Counted from the stretch's first letter, positions 21,183 through 33,145 are shown. The stretch: DNA of 64,000 nucleotides from Psococerastis gibbosa (GCA_963971405.1 OZ020487.1:40583039-40647038); one strand, 5' to 3'. Translations and numbers: made by a program. Notes: generated by a model not told the origin, from the letters alone.

Positions 21183-21690
21183 TAGTAGTAGTAGTGTTCG
21201 TCGGGTTAATAACGACTTAGGCCTCATATTTGGGCCCATAGCGCTACCCCGACTTGACTGTCCTACGCCAGCCCATAGGACAATGGCCCTCTTGATTATA
21301 GTGGATTCCGAACCACTTGGGAAACATAGTGAAGTCCCACGATTAATTCGGAGGTGACCAGGACAAGTCCCACCATGTTTCCCTGCCGGCACTGTGCAAA
21401 TGACCAAGTTACCTGCAGCTTTGAACCTGCTCTGGTCCGCTGGATTCAACTTGGGATGGCGGCCGGTCTTCTCCCCCTTAGTGCCTCGTGCGCAGCCCGG
21501 ACCTATTTCCTGAACTTGCACCGGTCGCACGCTAACGTCTTGAGCTCAGCCATTGCTTTTCCTCTTGGTCCGACGAGTTGTCCAATCCTTTCCTGAAGGG
21601 TTGTCCTCGATCTTCTTTCTTGTGGCCTTGCTTCCGCCAACCTCCGGGTGGTCCTATTCTCGTCCATCCTTTAGACGTGGCCTGAAAAAA
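21183..21690 (-). mobile_element. retroposon S4, longer copy
   Basis: Minus-strand copy: the TAG repeat at 21183-21195 is the complement of the (TAC)n tail, and homology with the other copies continues to the GGCGGCCGG block near 21465. Beyond this, 21470-21690 reads in the minus strand as a frame ending QERRSRTTLQERIGQLVG..ELKTLACDRCKFRK and a stop, weakly similar in style to a LINE C-terminus. This suggests that S4 may be the 3' end of a LINE instead of a true SINE. Confidence 0.6.
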
Positions 21691-21699
21691 TACAAAAAA

Positions 21700-22360
21700 T
21701 TAAATCCATGAAGGTATGTTGGCGCCGTTAATTAAAAAATGTCGACAAAAAGCTTTACACCACTCCATTAGGCTCCGTATATACTGTATAATAGGTATCA
21801 GCAGGAAAATTTGAGAGAGCAGCTGTTTGTGCGAGTGTTGATTAAAACGGAAACAAATGATACGGACAGAAAATATAAAATCGGTCCCATAGAAACCTTG
21901 ATTTGCAAATAAACCCACCACAAAGTCTCATCTTCGCTAATTCCCTTCCCAACCTTTCTCCAATTTACCTTTTCATCCGGGTACAGTAAAATGACTGGAA
22001 AAATTTACATTTTTCACTATGGTAGCAACCTTTTCACTTCATATCTCGTAAAAAGGGCCCTTTTTCTGGTTCACTCTGCTGCAGTTTACCTTCTGTTTTT
22101 TTTTTTTAGTTTAACATGTCATACATATGCATACACGAATTCCCTTTAAAAACAGACTAACCCTACGTACAATTTATGCGCGTATTTTTTAATGAAAGAA
22201 ATTTGCGGGGGTGAATTATACAAAATTGTTCATAATTCCATGGTCCCAGTGCTTAAGTGAGCATAGTATTGTAACGGCAGAATTTAAATTGGCATGAGTT
22301 GAATACAGCTTACCTATAAATTTTTACAATTGTGTGAATAAAAAATACAAAATCAGAAAT
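21700..22360. other. no gene recognised
   Basis: Unassigned AT-rich sequence. Confidence 0.3.
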
Positions 22361-22570
22361 CCATAATTACCGAAATTAGAGGAAATAGAAAAACTGGGCT
22401 TGGCGGGATTTGAACCCACGATCTACGCCTAACCGTGGCGTCGTCTTAACCGCTGGACCACAAGCCAAGGCTTATAACGTGGAGGTTAAATAAATAAAAT
22501 AAATAAATAAATAACGGTTACCTCTTCAACCAAAGTTAATTTAATGTCAGTGTTATATACATATATCATA
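22360..22570 (-). mobile_element. tRNA-like element S1, copy without LINE insertion
   Basis: The minus strand of 22396-22468 folds like a tRNA: 6 of 7 acceptor pairs, a box A TGGTCCAGCGG and box B GGTTCAAATCC, and a T stem of GTGGG/CCCGC. The anticodon arm is poor, so it is a SINE head or tRNA relic instead of a working tRNA. The right flank (CTCTTCAACCAAAGTTAATTTAA, GTCAGTGTTA) matches 44365-44402 plus 45311-45330, forming the empty site for the LINE fragment inserted there. Confidence 0.75.
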
Positions 22571-23500
22571 TAATATTGCAATATAATCCATAATTACAAT
22601 GACTTATACATCTTGAGGGAAAAATAACATAAGATATCGTACAACACAATGGTTAATATAAAATTATGTAAACCTAGTAATAGCATCATTATAGGTTACT
22701 ATTTCCATGACATAATTGTACAATAAAATATCACAAAGAAATCTAATAAATAAAAATGAACAATGTTTCCAGCAAATATACTCGATTGCATAGTATCCTA
22801 TTGCATGGTACCACATTGTATTGTACACTATCAATCGTACCGTATTTTCATTTTTGAGCTGTCCACAATATAAAGTCTCAACCTAAATCACAAACCCAAT
22901 ATGTAATACCATCATATTATTCCCGAAAATTAATATGTCAGTATCACATGTGGCTACAAATTCTTCTGATAACTTCAAGAAAAATTGTTACCCTAAGCCA
23001 TATTGCCTGACAACCTCAGCAAATATATTTCCGTTAGTGTCAGATGATAAAGAAAGGCATCAAAAACCCTCACAAACTTCCCCGCTAGGAAGTGCTACAG
23101 CTTGAACAAGTTCTACAACAAAATATTTGTCAAAATTACTAACACTTTTCTGGACATGAAAAGAATTAATTCCCGCGCTTTCTCCCCCTTTTTATTTTTA
23201 CACGAGAGCAGCTTTTCATTTTTATCTCAGCAACGATATTGGTAGTGTTTAGTGATTTGCTGGCTTTCTACTTCTTGCGATTAACAAAAGTTGGGGTGTA
23301 ATTAAAACTAGGCATATTCGTGTTTTGATTAATTTTATGCCTGTATTAGGTGCTTTATTTAACTGGTTTGAACATCAATTGTCCTACAAAATTTCATATT
23401 TTTGTAATCATTTTAGAAACCACTGAGTTCGAGAACAAGACTTCTGTCGCTTCTTTCGCCTCCACCTCTCCGCCAAGCCATAAGGATCCGTCTTTAATTA
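22571..23500. other. no gene recognised
   Basis: AT-rich sequence with no recognisable coding motif or shared repeat. Confidence 0.35.
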
Positions 23501-23509
23501 TATATATTC

Positions 23510-23990
23510 ACCTTTAACAATACAGAATACGCACTTGAAGAGCTCAAAAGCCGGTTAAACTTCAGTAAGGTATACACCTTACCCGAATCAAGAAACTGCT
23601 TGGTAAATTTCTTATAGTGTTCCCCAGTACAAAGTTAGTGTTGATGTAAACCCTAAATCTAAAATCTAAAATAGTAAATTATTAGTATCATGAACAAGGC
23701 TTCTTCTTCTTCTTTCAGCCCACTCGGTAATCGCTAATAACTTATTTGGTGTTTAGCGTCTTGAACCACTTCTCTATTACTGAATACCTGTAGCTTAGAA
23801 GTCATGTATAGTCTAGTCCCTTATACGCACCTTTAACGATACAGAATACGTACTTAAAGAGCTCATTATCCGTTAATCTTAGCTATGGCGAATACCCGAA
23901 TGAACAAACAGATCGGTAAATTTCATTTATTAACCTTCCCAGCAAGTTTAATGAAAACACTAAATCTAAAATGGTAAATTACTAACCCAA
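23510..23990. repeat. direct duplication of ~160 bp, offset ~315 bp
   Basis: About 23510-23675 and 23824-23985 share CACCTTTAAC.ATACAGAATACG, AGAGCTCA, TACCCGAAT and ACACTAAATCTAAAAT-type blocks. They are diverged, and the intervening block contains a TTC repeat at 23701. Unknown repeat type. Confidence 0.65.
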
Positions 23991-23999
23991 TTATTACAA

Positions 24000-24570
24000 C
24001 AAGTGGAACAAAAATATTAAATAACAAGCGGGGGTTGGGACCGCTTCGCTTCGCGGCCCCGCCCCCCTTACGCCTGCGGCGGGCGGCAGCTCGCCCCTTC
24101 GGGGCCTCGCATTAACGTGGTTCCATTGGGCATTACGCAGTAAGCAGTTCACCCCTTCGGGGCTCGCATGACACGTGGGAATGGTCGTAGTGGCCCTGTT
24201 TAGTTGTTGAATCCAAACTAAGCAGTTACCTAACAAAATGAAAATCTGGCGTTGCACACGACCCCCATTCATAAGGGGCAACTCAGGTACCGGCATAGTG
24301 GCACTCTACAATTCGTGACCCCTCTAGAACAGTCCCCTGCACTTAGCATATGGACATGGAAGTCTCCAACGGAACAACCCAACGATTATCAATTTCAATT
24401 TCCAGAATTTTCTAATTTTCCGCGCAATTTTTTTAAATTTTTTCTGTCATAAGAACCTTCTCCTGACAATAACAAACGCAACAACTAAAAAATAGTGAAA
24501 TTGGTTCAGCCATTCACGCGTGATGCGTGAAGAAGGGAAATAGGGATTCATTTTTATATATAGAGATTAA
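24000..24570 (+). repeat. GC-rich repeat with duplicated hairpins
   Basis: A GC-rich island in AT-rich surroundings. The block CCCCTTCGGGG(C)CTCGCAT occurs twice (about 24095 and 24155), each able to form a CCCC-TTCG-GGGG tetraloop hairpin. The 3' end (GGTTCAGCCATTCACGCG, then TTTTTATATATAGAGAT) resembles ends of known dispersed insect repeats, but I cannot assign the class. Confidence 0.45.
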
Positions 24571-25765
24571 TTGAATGGTCCCAAAAAGGCAATCATTTTA
24601 TATCAATTTTTATTATCATTTTAGGTATATATAATTGTTATTATTATCAGAATTATTTCGCATATTAAACATTTTCCAATGTTCCTGTAGGTTTGACAAG
24701 GCATCGAGCATGTCTCAACACTGTTATTTTTGTATTCAGTTATACCATAGTAACTGCAGAAATTGGAACAGGTGACTATTTGAATTGTTGGCGGTAATGA
24801 GGTTCTCGACTCGTTTGGCTTTAGTAAGTGGTGCAACCTACTTCTTTGAGAACATGAAAAATACTCCAAATAATTTAAAAGTATACGCTTAAAAACTAAA
24901 AGTCAGGTAGGCAAGAAAAACTCACCAAAACCTCATTAGTTACCCACAAGCAAAAAGTATATACAACTTGGGTACTTAGCAAAACAAATCTTTGACGTGC
25001 CATGAAAAAATCCAGAGTTGAAACTATAACTGATTTTCCCGGGGGTTTCCTAGATATTTATGGGCATATTTGTTACACGGATGGCTGTGTAAATATCTGA
25101 TAAAATGTAATAGCCTGGCCGTTTGAGTTATGGCGGCGAAAAGAATTTGGCGCGGCGCAGATGCCGAGATACCAGCCTGCGAGGATTTCCTTTCCCCTCT
25201 TTAGCTCCCTTTAGTCCTCTCAACCTTCCATAAATTCCAGACAATGGAAATATTTCTCAATTAATTTTCCAGGTTTTCTTGGGGGTTGATAAATTGCCAC
25301 CAAGGCCTATGTATAGCATTGAAGTGTGTGACAACAATGAATGATACCTTTACGAAATATATATTGAAAGCCTCGCCTCGAAAATTGTCTATACCGTACC
25401 TGTAGTTATTGCCCTGGAGTTAAATTTGTATGCATCGCTACTTTGGAAGAAAACGGACACAACTCTAAATCTATTTTATCTTTATTATCTATTATCTTTC
25501 AATTATCTAGAAATTGAAGTTAATGTTTTTTTTTTAAATAATGAATTAGGCTTCCTGACGGTTCCCAACAAATAGAAAACGACACAACTGCCCTCGCGCG
25601 GAAAATATACACACTACATTAACGCAAAATAGATTTATTTTAAATTTTTTTAGCGTTATTAGTTCGAAATGGACAATTTTTGAGTTGTGTCTTTTTTCTT
25701 CCGAAGTAGCGATATATTGTGTATACTACTTTTTGTGTGGGTTTCTACTTTCCTATTTATATGTT
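24571..25765. other. no gene recognised
   Basis: Unassigned sequence; the minus-strand frame at 24621-24869 is not recognisable. Confidence 0.35.
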
Positions 25766-25771
25766 TGTATT

Positions 25772-26185
25772 GTATAAGGAAAGTTTTGTGGTGTCCAAAT
25801 TTTATATTTCAAGGTTTCAACGGATTTACACGTTTTGATTTGTTCCAAAAGGTAATTTTTTTGTAAGAAAATGTTATTTTTCATTTTTTGGTTAACTTTA
25901 TTTTGGAATGTAAAATCATCCAAAATTGGGATAGCCCAAAATGAAAAACAGGGGTCTGAGATATGATTTTTGTGAATTTAAATGCAAAATTTCATTAAAA
26001 TCCACCGAGAAGTTTGCCAATAACTCGACAAACTAGCAGACTGACCGACTGACAGACAGACAGACATTTCCTAATAAGAAACACTTTTTTGTATTCCAGG
26101 GACCTCAAAACATGTAAATCCGTTGGAAACCAAAAATCTTTCATTTCGACCACCACAAAGCTTTCCTTATACTAGTTATACGGAC
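25772..26185. mobile_element. foldback element, family R, compact copy
   Basis: Left TATAAGGAAAGTTTTGTGG..GGATTTACACGTTTTGA and right TCAAAACATGTAAATCCG..CACAAAGCTTTCCTTATA are inverted. The right arm retains the complement of the TCTG block (CAGACAGACAGACA). It is a shorter version of the 2-kb foldback at 18.6 kb. Confidence 0.75.
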
Positions 26186-26287
26186 ATATTTTTTTTTCTT
26201 CTATTTATTTAATGTTATAAGTAGGAAAGCCAAAACATTGCAATATCCTATATAGTAACGATAAACAAAATTTCGTAAGTTAACCTA

Positions 26288-26554
26288 CAGTGCCGGGTTT
26301 GGCTATGGGCTAGGGCCCCCCCCCCCTCCCAAAAAAGGGGCCTCCACAAAAAGTAGCAAATACAAAATTACAATAGATTAAAAAACCAAAGAAAATTAAC
26401 TTGTCGAAATATTTGGCGGGACTTTGGGCCTCCATTTTATAATTGACAGTGGAATATTCGTCTAACCCCAAAAGGCACCTAAGGCTGCTATGCCCGAGAA
26501 AGGGCCCCACATAACTCCGGCCCAGGGGCCCCCACAAGGCCAAACCCGGCACTG
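26288..26554. mobile_element. hAT-like MITE
   Basis: Perfect 16-bp terminal inverted repeats CAGTGCCGGGTTTGGC and GCCAAACCCGGCACTG. Flanking 8-mers TTAACCTA (26280-26287) and CTAACCTA (26555-26562) match at 7 of 8 positions. The interior has a C-run and no transposase; the 104-codon minus-strand frame through it is incidental. Confidence 0.88.
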
Positions 26555-26849
26555 CTAACCTAATAATGACTAAATTAGTCACTAACTGAAGTAATGATGG
26601 GGGCAGACATCTCAGATTCCGCAAAGATAAATTATTGTTAAGTTAAGTTAGTTATTAAGTTATTGACTTAGCAACGAGCATGACATTCTCTGAACATTCC
26701 AGTCAGTTTGTACGTCAGAATAAGGACGTCTTCTTATAGAGATTAGCTTTCTCTAAATTCCACACAATACAAGTACGCAATTCATTAGCTTCAAATGATA
26801 AATGCATCCTTACCTTAACCTACTATTGCCAATTGCCAACGGCCAACGG

Positions 26850-27210
26850 CCAACGGCCTTACCATGTTGATTCCATTAGAGCAGAGCATGTTTCAAACTG
26901 CGGCAACTTGGTAGTGTGCACAGCGTTGGCAGGGGAACCTGGTGGGACATGATAACTCGCTCAGGCAGTATAAGTCGAGTCCTGGTCACCTCCGATTTAA
27001 TCGTGTGACTTTACCATGTTCCCCAAGTGGTTCGGAATCCACCATAATCAGGAGGTCCACCCAGTTAGTCAACTCCCCTTTCCCCGAGGTGAAAGAGTCT
27101 GCCCTTAGGGTGCCTCAAGTTAACAAACAGACTCACTCCCCCCACCAGGCTGACAGGGTTGCTTAAAGCAGAAATGCTGAAAGCAGGCGTTAGAAACAAC
27201 AACAACCTTA
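26850..27210 (+). mobile_element. retroposon S4 with (AAC)n-ended tail module
   Basis: The first part matches the S4 copies (TTACCATGTTGATTCC.., GTGGTTCGGAATCCAC). The second part (AACAGACTCACTCCCCCCAC, AAAGCAGAAATGCTGAAAGC) matches 20780-20880, and the copy ends in AAC repeats. A 7-bp CCAACGG triplet sits just before the left end. This copy shows that the two modules belong to one element. Confidence 0.7.
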
Positions 27211-28455
27211 ACCTACTAACCTGAAATTTCCAAGATAGGCTACATAATTACTGTCGGCCGTGCCGTTAACTGAAGTTAATGAAGCACTTTGTTTATTCCA
27301 ATACATGCATTTATGAAATCGAAGAAAATTTTGTGTTTCTAGGCCTATGACTCGAATTTTTGGTCACACTGCAAGTTGCAATATTTGTGATTATTACCAT
27401 AGATATTATATTATATTAATTTCTTTATTATATTCAATATCGAATTCTCGATTCCCGTCAAAACACAAACAATTACCCCGGGCGAAACAATAAATTTTTA
27501 CTTACTTTACTTAGGGTGACCAGTTTAATATTAAGTTAATCTGGGGATTAACAAGTTTAAACAAAACACATTTAAATAGCGCTTTCCATTCCAAAATTAT
27601 CGTACATATTATTTACAGTATATATATTATACTATATTTGTACATACTGTATACAAACGGCATAATAAGTCAGGCCCAAACAATTTTTGTATGTAATTTA
27701 TTAATGAATGAATGGATAAATTCTTCAAAACATACAGGTTTACATACAAAAATTCATTTCGGAGGGGGGGGGGTGGTCCGGACCCCATGGACCACCCCCT
27801 GGGCACGGCCATGGGCCCAGTGTTTTGCCACCTTGCTGCCATTGTCTGTGCACTCCGAAACTCGAAAGATCGTCTAAAGCGCATGGTAGTGTACATTCTT
27901 CTGGTTGATTTGGAACAATAAATAATAAACAATGAACTTCGATAATTGTTCTTCAACCTTAATTAAATGCCTTCTTCTCATAATGCATTGAAGCAGATGG
28001 TTGTGACCACATTCGCACTTGGTGTCGTCCGAGGCTAGTTGGTCTCCCATCTAGCTTAGTTTTTTGTATAAAATACAATAATATAATTACATGCATTTCA
28101 ATGAGGTTCATTTGTGACGTCATTTTGTAGATGGCAGCACCAGTTGCAGTGATATCAAAGCGTTGATTTTTCCATAAGCCTCAATAATATTTTAAAATTA
28201 TTTTATTTATGTATTATTTTAAAGTGATATTTTTCTATAAGTCATGGAGAATATATATATTAAATTATATGCAGCGAAATAAGGTCCAGGCATAGTAAAA
28301 ATATTATAAAAAATATAAAAAGAATTAATTAAATGCTAAGAGCTTAGTTTTCACATGAAAACGGCGGCCATTTTGAATAATATGGATATCGGTTTGTCGT
28401 CAGCGAACCTAGTGACCAAAACTGTCCCTACAGAACCTCATTATTTCAGCTTTCC
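27211..28455. other. no gene recognised
   Basis: Contains a G-run with GC-rich sequence at 27760-27820 that looks like a degraded MITE interior, and otherwise unassigned AT-rich DNA. Confidence 0.35.
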
Positions 28456-28458
28456 TAA

Positions 28459-28827
28459 GGCGCCCATTCCATTGACCGGCTAGGGCTATTTCCAAAAACA
28501 GTGACGTGGTAGCAGACATTCAAGACTTAGGTTGCGTTTCCATCGATCTCGCGTTGCAGAATGCAAATGACATTGACGGAAATTAGAATTTTTCTTTTTA
28601 TAGAAATCTATTAAATGTTTGTACTTAACATATCCCATGACGCCATTTTTTAATTTTAGTTTGTTTGCTTGTGATTTTGATCAATTTTAACTATGGCATA
28701 GAGGAAAATAAACATTTCCGTCAATTCTGCAATACGAGGTCGGTGGAAACGCCACCTAAGTCTTAAATGTCTGCTACCACGTCACCATTTTTGGAAATAG
28801 CCCTAGCCGGTCAATGGAATGGGCACC
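28459..28827. mobile_element. 380-bp foldback MITE, copy b
   Basis: Ends GGCGCCCATTCCATTGACCGG and CCGGTCAATGGAATGGGCACC; flanks TAA and TTA. Arms carry GACGTGGTAGCAGACATTCA and its complement. Slightly shorter than the other copies because of a central deletion around the GATCAATTTTAACTATGG block. Confidence 0.88.
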
Positions 28828-28829
28828 TT

Positions 28830-29180
28830 ATGAACAGTGATGCGCGCGATTGTGCCTGCTACTTTTGACAGCCTTTGCTAGACCTGCTTATTTACATAGT
28901 AGAGGGGAAAGGTTGCACAATTAGGAGGCAGATGGAGCCACCTGACGCGACTTCAAAGAGGTCTAATCCTTTCATCCGGGTCTGTAATCACCTTCTACAA
29001 GAAAGATTACAGGCTTATCATCTCATCCTTTCACTGCCATGGTGACAATTTTACGCGTCCCTGCTTATGTTGTAGTGGGTTAAATAGCCCAAAGGCTAGT
29101 TTTTCTTAGGTTTGTATGTTTTTTTTAAGGAATTTTTATATGGACCCAAGCCTACTTATAGTGGCCCATAGGTCCCTTGC
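28830..29180. other. no gene recognised
   Basis: Unassigned sequence. Confidence 0.3.
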
Positions 29181-29184
29181 CCAA

Positions 29185-29760
29185 TGCCAACGACCCCATG
29201 GATTTCGGACATTATTGCTTTCCAATTAATACGTAGTATAAGGAAAGCTTTGTGATGGTCGAAATTTTCGATTCCGAGATTTCAACGGATTTACACGTTT
29301 TGAGGTCCCAGGAAAAGTGGTTTTTACGAAATGTCTGTCTGTCAGTCGCTCTGTCGCTCTGTCTGTCGCTCTGTCTGTCTGTCTGTTCGTCGATTTCCGG
29401 GCAAACTACTCAGTCGATTTTGATGAAATTCGGCATGTAGGTTCACAAACATCATACTTCGGGATCATTTTTTTTTATTTTGGGCTATCTCAATTTGGGA
29501 GGGGTTTTATTTTCAAAAAACTCCAAAAAAACGTCTAAAAAATGTATTTATGCAAAACGGCTCCAGCGATTTATTTTAAATTCACATATATTGTAGTCGT
29601 TATTAATGTTGACATAATGCGGGGGTCGCTTACCCCTTGATAGTTTGCTTCTGGGGGTAAAAAAATAAAAATAACTAAATTTTAATGAAAAATAACTAAA
29701 AAAATAATTTTTCTGCGAAAAAATTGGAAAGCATGTTCGAGTAAACTCGGACCGGTCCTT
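29185..29760 (+). repeat. repeat R, single arm
   Basis: Matches the left arm of the 2-kb foldback: CCAACGACCCCATGGATTTC, AGTATAAGGAAAGCTTTGTG, a TCTG/TCGC repeat block, GTAGGTTCACAAACATCAT, and GCTTCTGGGGGTAAAAAAA. It ends with TTGGAAAGCATGTTCGAGTA, the inner inverted pair of the 2-kb copy. It lacks the S4 insertion found at 18823, so it serves as an empty site. Confidence 0.75.
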
Positions 29761-29864
29761 ATATTTTGTTCCTCATCACCTTTTGTCCTTCTCATTTATA
29801 CATGTATGGCAACATAGGTACCGTACCTATTATAGACTATGAAGCTTTAGACTTTAGCTGCATC

Positions 29865-30046
29865 ATTGAGGGAACAATAGAAGGCGCCCAAGAAACGATT
29901 ATCTACGTACTGCAAGTCATGGAGGATGTAGGGGCCAAGACATACGTGGAGCTGAAGAGAGCGTGCCAGGATCGAGGGGAGTAGAGGCATCGAAGTCACA
30001 TGTTGCTGCCAACCAGCCATCCGACTGCAATTTGAAGAAAGAAGAA
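29865..30046 (+). pseudogene. RTE-like LINE 3' tail with GAA-rich end
   Basis: The frame at 29865-29984 (IEGTIEGAQE..AKTYVELKRACQDRGE, stop) parallels the end of the RTE-like fragment at 52.7-53.2 kb (IEGTVEG..ISYQELKRK). It is followed by CATGTTGCTGCCAACCAGCC, also at 53740 and 56650, and a GAAAGAAGAAG tail. Only the extreme C-terminus is present. Confidence 0.65.
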
Positions 30047-30212
30047 GCTTTAGACTTTAGAATTAGCCTTTATTATATATATATAATAATATATAATTAT
30101 CTCAGGTATGGAAGAGCAATTGAACTGCGAATCGTATGCCATGAAAGCCTTTGCGAAGTTTTTTTTACATACTCTCTACGTCAAGCTGCTACCTGACGAT
30201 ATCTGTGCCAAT

Positions 30213-30440
30213 ATGACAAGACATGTAGAGTAGTGGTACAGACTCCGACTATCACCCGAAAGGTTGTTGGTTCGAGTCCCACACTTGCTGCTTTTTCTGG
30301 CGATGCTTCGGTGGGCATGTAAAGCAGGCGGTCCCGGGCTTTCCTAGTTGAGTGTAAGAGAGGGCTTTATAGCCATAACTCCGCTAAGTGGGCTTTGTAA
30401 TAGAACAATAAAGTCAATATTTATTTATTTTATTTATTTG
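30213..30440 (+). mobile_element. tRNA-derived SINE, family S3
   Basis: A head with box A-like TAGAGTAGTGGTA and box B GGTTCGAGTCC, then GGGCATGTAAAGCAGGCGGT, AGAGGGCTTTATAGCC and AACTCCGCTAAG, ending in a TTTATTTATT tail. Other copies: 9.2 kb (minus), 37.8 kb, 41.5 kb (minus) and 47.8 kb. Confidence 0.82.
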
Positions 30441-30599
30441 TTAATATACGGGGTAGCAAAATCCTGTCAGAAGTCTGGATCTCTAGATCTCTGGACTAGA
30501 TTTGACTAAATAAAATATCAACACTGTTAAAATTAAAGATTATATATTTAACGTGTGCATTTTTCTTTTTCCGACAGTGTAGTTATAAATAAATATGTT

Positions 30600-31440
30600 T
30601 TGATCTCTAAGGCATAAATAAATAATAATAAATAATAAATGTATTTCGTTTCTTCAATATTACATATACAGTGATATAATGAATTAGGGGTGGCCCAAAG
30701 GATTTCTCCCGTGCTGGGGCCCCCTTAATACTAATAACTAAGCTAAAACTAAACTAAACTAAAACTAAAACTTTATCGATAATAATTAATTTTATGTAGA
30801 CTCTAAGTAACATCACTAAGTAAGTAAATAAGTAAGATCATATACTAAGATGAAATAATATAAATGTTTATCACTCTGTTGAATCCGGGGTTGTTATGCT
30901 AGCGCGCTATTGCTGGAAGATTTGTTAGTTGATTATGGGACAGATGAAAACTAATTTTACTAACGAATTTTTTTTTTGGTCGTAGATTTTTTATGAACTC
31001 AGGAAGGCTGTTATAGAATGGAACTGATAGGTAAATGTGCGAATGTTTGAAAAGGGTAGTGTTATGATTGGGGATCTGAAGATTGCGACCAACACTAAGT
31101 CTTGTGCCACAGTCATGTTGAATTAAGTCTGATTGGTTGTTTGCGTCTAGTAATTGTTTGTACCTGTATAAACAAAGCTGTCTTGCGTAAGTGATTGTGG
31201 TGGTAGGTACGTTAAATTCGTCATAGAGCAGTTCCGATGGGTACCTATAGTGCTTTTTCATGGCAACTTTAATTACGCTTCGGAGGGCTGTTTCTAGTGG
31301 GTCCATGATTGTAGAATGTGCTCCGCCCCATGCTAAGATGTTATATTGTACAAGTGATTGGACTAGTGCGAAGTAGATTTGTCTTATAACGTCACGGTTT
31401 ACAATATTCCTTAGTCTTTTGAATTTGTACAAGGTGATGC
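30600..31440 (-). pseudogene. CR1/L2-like LINE 3' end (RT C-terminus)
   Basis: The 177-codon minus-strand frame (31432 down to 30899) has the thumb/C-terminal pattern of CR1/L2-type reverse transcriptases: DVIRQIYFALVQSLVQYNILAWGG, then PSELLYDEFNV, ending in PFYNSLPEFIKN. The catalytic domain is missing and homology stops near 31440 (5' truncation). Downstream on the minus strand, 30899-30600 is an untranslated, A/T-microsatellite-rich tail (TAAGT, AAACTA and AATAATAAAT repeats). Confidence 0.72.
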
Positions 31441-31670
31441 ATGATGAAGCATGATGAAAATGTGTGAGATTCGAACCCTAAGCTTTTCGCGTGAAAGCCG
31501 GAGACTCAACATATAAATTTGCGTGTATACAACTTCTTATACTCAGGCTAGCTCCAATGACTACTCCATAATAATATGTGAAAAAAAATCTTACCTTCTA
31601 CAACACCTGTTGGCATGAGGTCTGCAGACTTCAGCTCAAGTAGCTCATCGGGCGACCCCATTCGTATCGT

Positions 31671-31977
31671 CTCGGTGGCTAAATGGTTAGAGTGGTGGGC
31701 TATTACACTGCAAGCCTCGGGTTCGAATCCGCACACACCACACTGGAAGCTTGCCCAACATGCCCCAGTCATAGCCCATGTAGAGTGCTCACACACTTGA
31801 ATTATCTGGAAACGTGCTGACCAGGGGAAGTGTTGGAAAAGGTTCCTAACAGAAATGGCTGGAATCTGTTGGACAAACTTCCAGTGTGGTGTTTGTGGAT
31901 TCGAACTTTTTTTTTTTTTTAAACTTGAGACTTGCAGTGTAATAGCCCACCACTCTAACCATTTAGCCACCGAGGCG
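31671..31977. mobile_element. inverted pair of tRNA-like units, family S2
   Basis: The plus unit at 31671-31745 has box A-like TGGCTAAATGG and box B GGTTCGAATCC with GCTATTACACTGCAAGCCTC between them. A second unit lies inverted at 31879-31977 (AATAGCCCACCACTCTAACC), split by a T-run at 31906-31920. About 130 bp separate them. A third, degraded unit is at 41262-41340 (minus). Confidence 0.78.
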
Positions 31978-32079
31978 GACGCCTGGTTTGATCGGCGCAC
32001 TTGCGAGGATATGAAGGTGTGGTTAAGCCCTCGCTGTTGGGTAATATTAGTATTACGTACCTGAACAGTATGTCTCCTT

Positions 32080-32605
32080 ATAACATTGTTAGCCTGAGCA
32101 TAAGTACTTGGATACACGCAAATATAAAACAGTTCGAAACCTACATATTTTCTAATCATGCATTGGTGGATATGTAAAGCGGGGTGGTTATCTATTAGTT
32201 AAAGTACGATGACCCTTTGGTTGTAAATATGTATATTATTATTAGTAGAAGTACATATTTATTAAATTTATATATTACTAATATACTGTACATTACATCA
32301 GTTGCCTATTATCTATTAGTAATGTAAAGGTGTACATGTTAACTATGAGAGAACTTTCTTTTAATTTTGTCAAATAAGTATTTTTATTTCATTTTCAGGT
32401 AAGTGTCCATAATGCAACTCAACGCCAGATCGCTATTAACTCCACTGTAAATATTTTCGTACGAAAAATACAATGGTAAGACTAATCGTTAAGCTCGCAG
32501 AATTTGAGCCATTATCTATTAGTAAATTTTATTAATTATAAAAAAGCCTGCGTGTGAAATACTCTGCATCTATAGAGAAAGTATATATTTTTATGAAGTC
32601 CTTAC
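32080..32605. other. no gene recognised
   Basis: Unassigned AT-rich sequence with repeated TCTATTAGTA motifs. Confidence 0.3.
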
Positions 32606-32614
32606 AAGACTAAT

Positions 32615-32897
32615 ACCATCCCGTGGCTTGAGACCGTTATCAATATGGCTGCTAGTGTAGCCTGCACAAGATAAGTACGCAATTTGGCGGGGAAAACCAG
32701 TGATAAGTGTAGCCTGCACAAGCTAAGTACAGAGTTTTTGACCGGGTCCAGGTATCCGTTCTGCTATGCTGCAATGTGTAAGACTTCGATATTTTTGCGT
32801 TGTTACTTATCTCTGATAGTTGACTTATGGTTAACGGGTGCCTCGTAAGGCATATTATGGCTCCCGCCGCTCCAGTTGATGTATTTCTATGACTAAT
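32615..32897 (+). repeat. dispersed repeat Q
   Basis: Matches 58085-58345 (plus) and 62530-62935 (minus) over most of its length, with conserved GACCGGGTCCAGGTATCCGT, TTGCAATGTGTAAGACTTCG-like and GGTTAACGGGTGC blocks, ending in GTATTTCTATG. An inner partial duplication (GTGTAGCCTGCACAAG) occurs near 32655 and 32707. No coding or structural clue to class. Confidence 0.75.
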
Positions 32898-32979
32898 ACG
32901 AGTTAATTAATTAATTTCCCCCAAAACCACCAACCGCCTTTTGTTTGTCAAAACATTGGAACAATTTACCAGTTGTAAC

Positions 32980-33126
32980 CAAAGCAAGAATTTTTTAGGG
33001 GGGGGGGGTCAGAAATTTCAATTTTTCTCTCAAAATCCTATTCTATCTAGTGTCTAGCCATTTCATTTCGGGGGGGGGGGGGGGGTTTGAACCCCCCTGA
33101 ACCCCCCCCCCCTCACTACGGCCTTG
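32980..33126. mobile_element. hAT-like MITE, left end damaged
   Basis: The right end CTACGGCCTTG matches the MITE at 10207-10374, in inverted interior orientation (AATCCTATTCTATCTAGTGTC). The left terminal repeat has an internal deletion (CAAAGCAAG). A perfect 8-bp duplication GTTGTAAC flanks it (32972-32979, 33127-33134). Three G or C runs of 11-17 nt are inside. Confidence 0.78.
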
Positions 33127-33145
33127 GTTGTAACGCAATCCAATG

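Noticed and set aside
21147-21530. 127-codon minus-strand protein
   Set aside because: It lies within retroposon S4; similar frames at 18848 and 63138 reflect repeat identity, not selection on protein.
22396-22468. functional tRNA gene
   Set aside because: A and B boxes and the T arm are good, but the anticodon arm does not fold properly and the unit recurs in a dispersed element.
31548-32159. 203-codon minus-strand gene
   Set aside because: The frame crosses the inverted pair of S2 tRNA-like units and their T-run; the apparent protein is repeat sequence.
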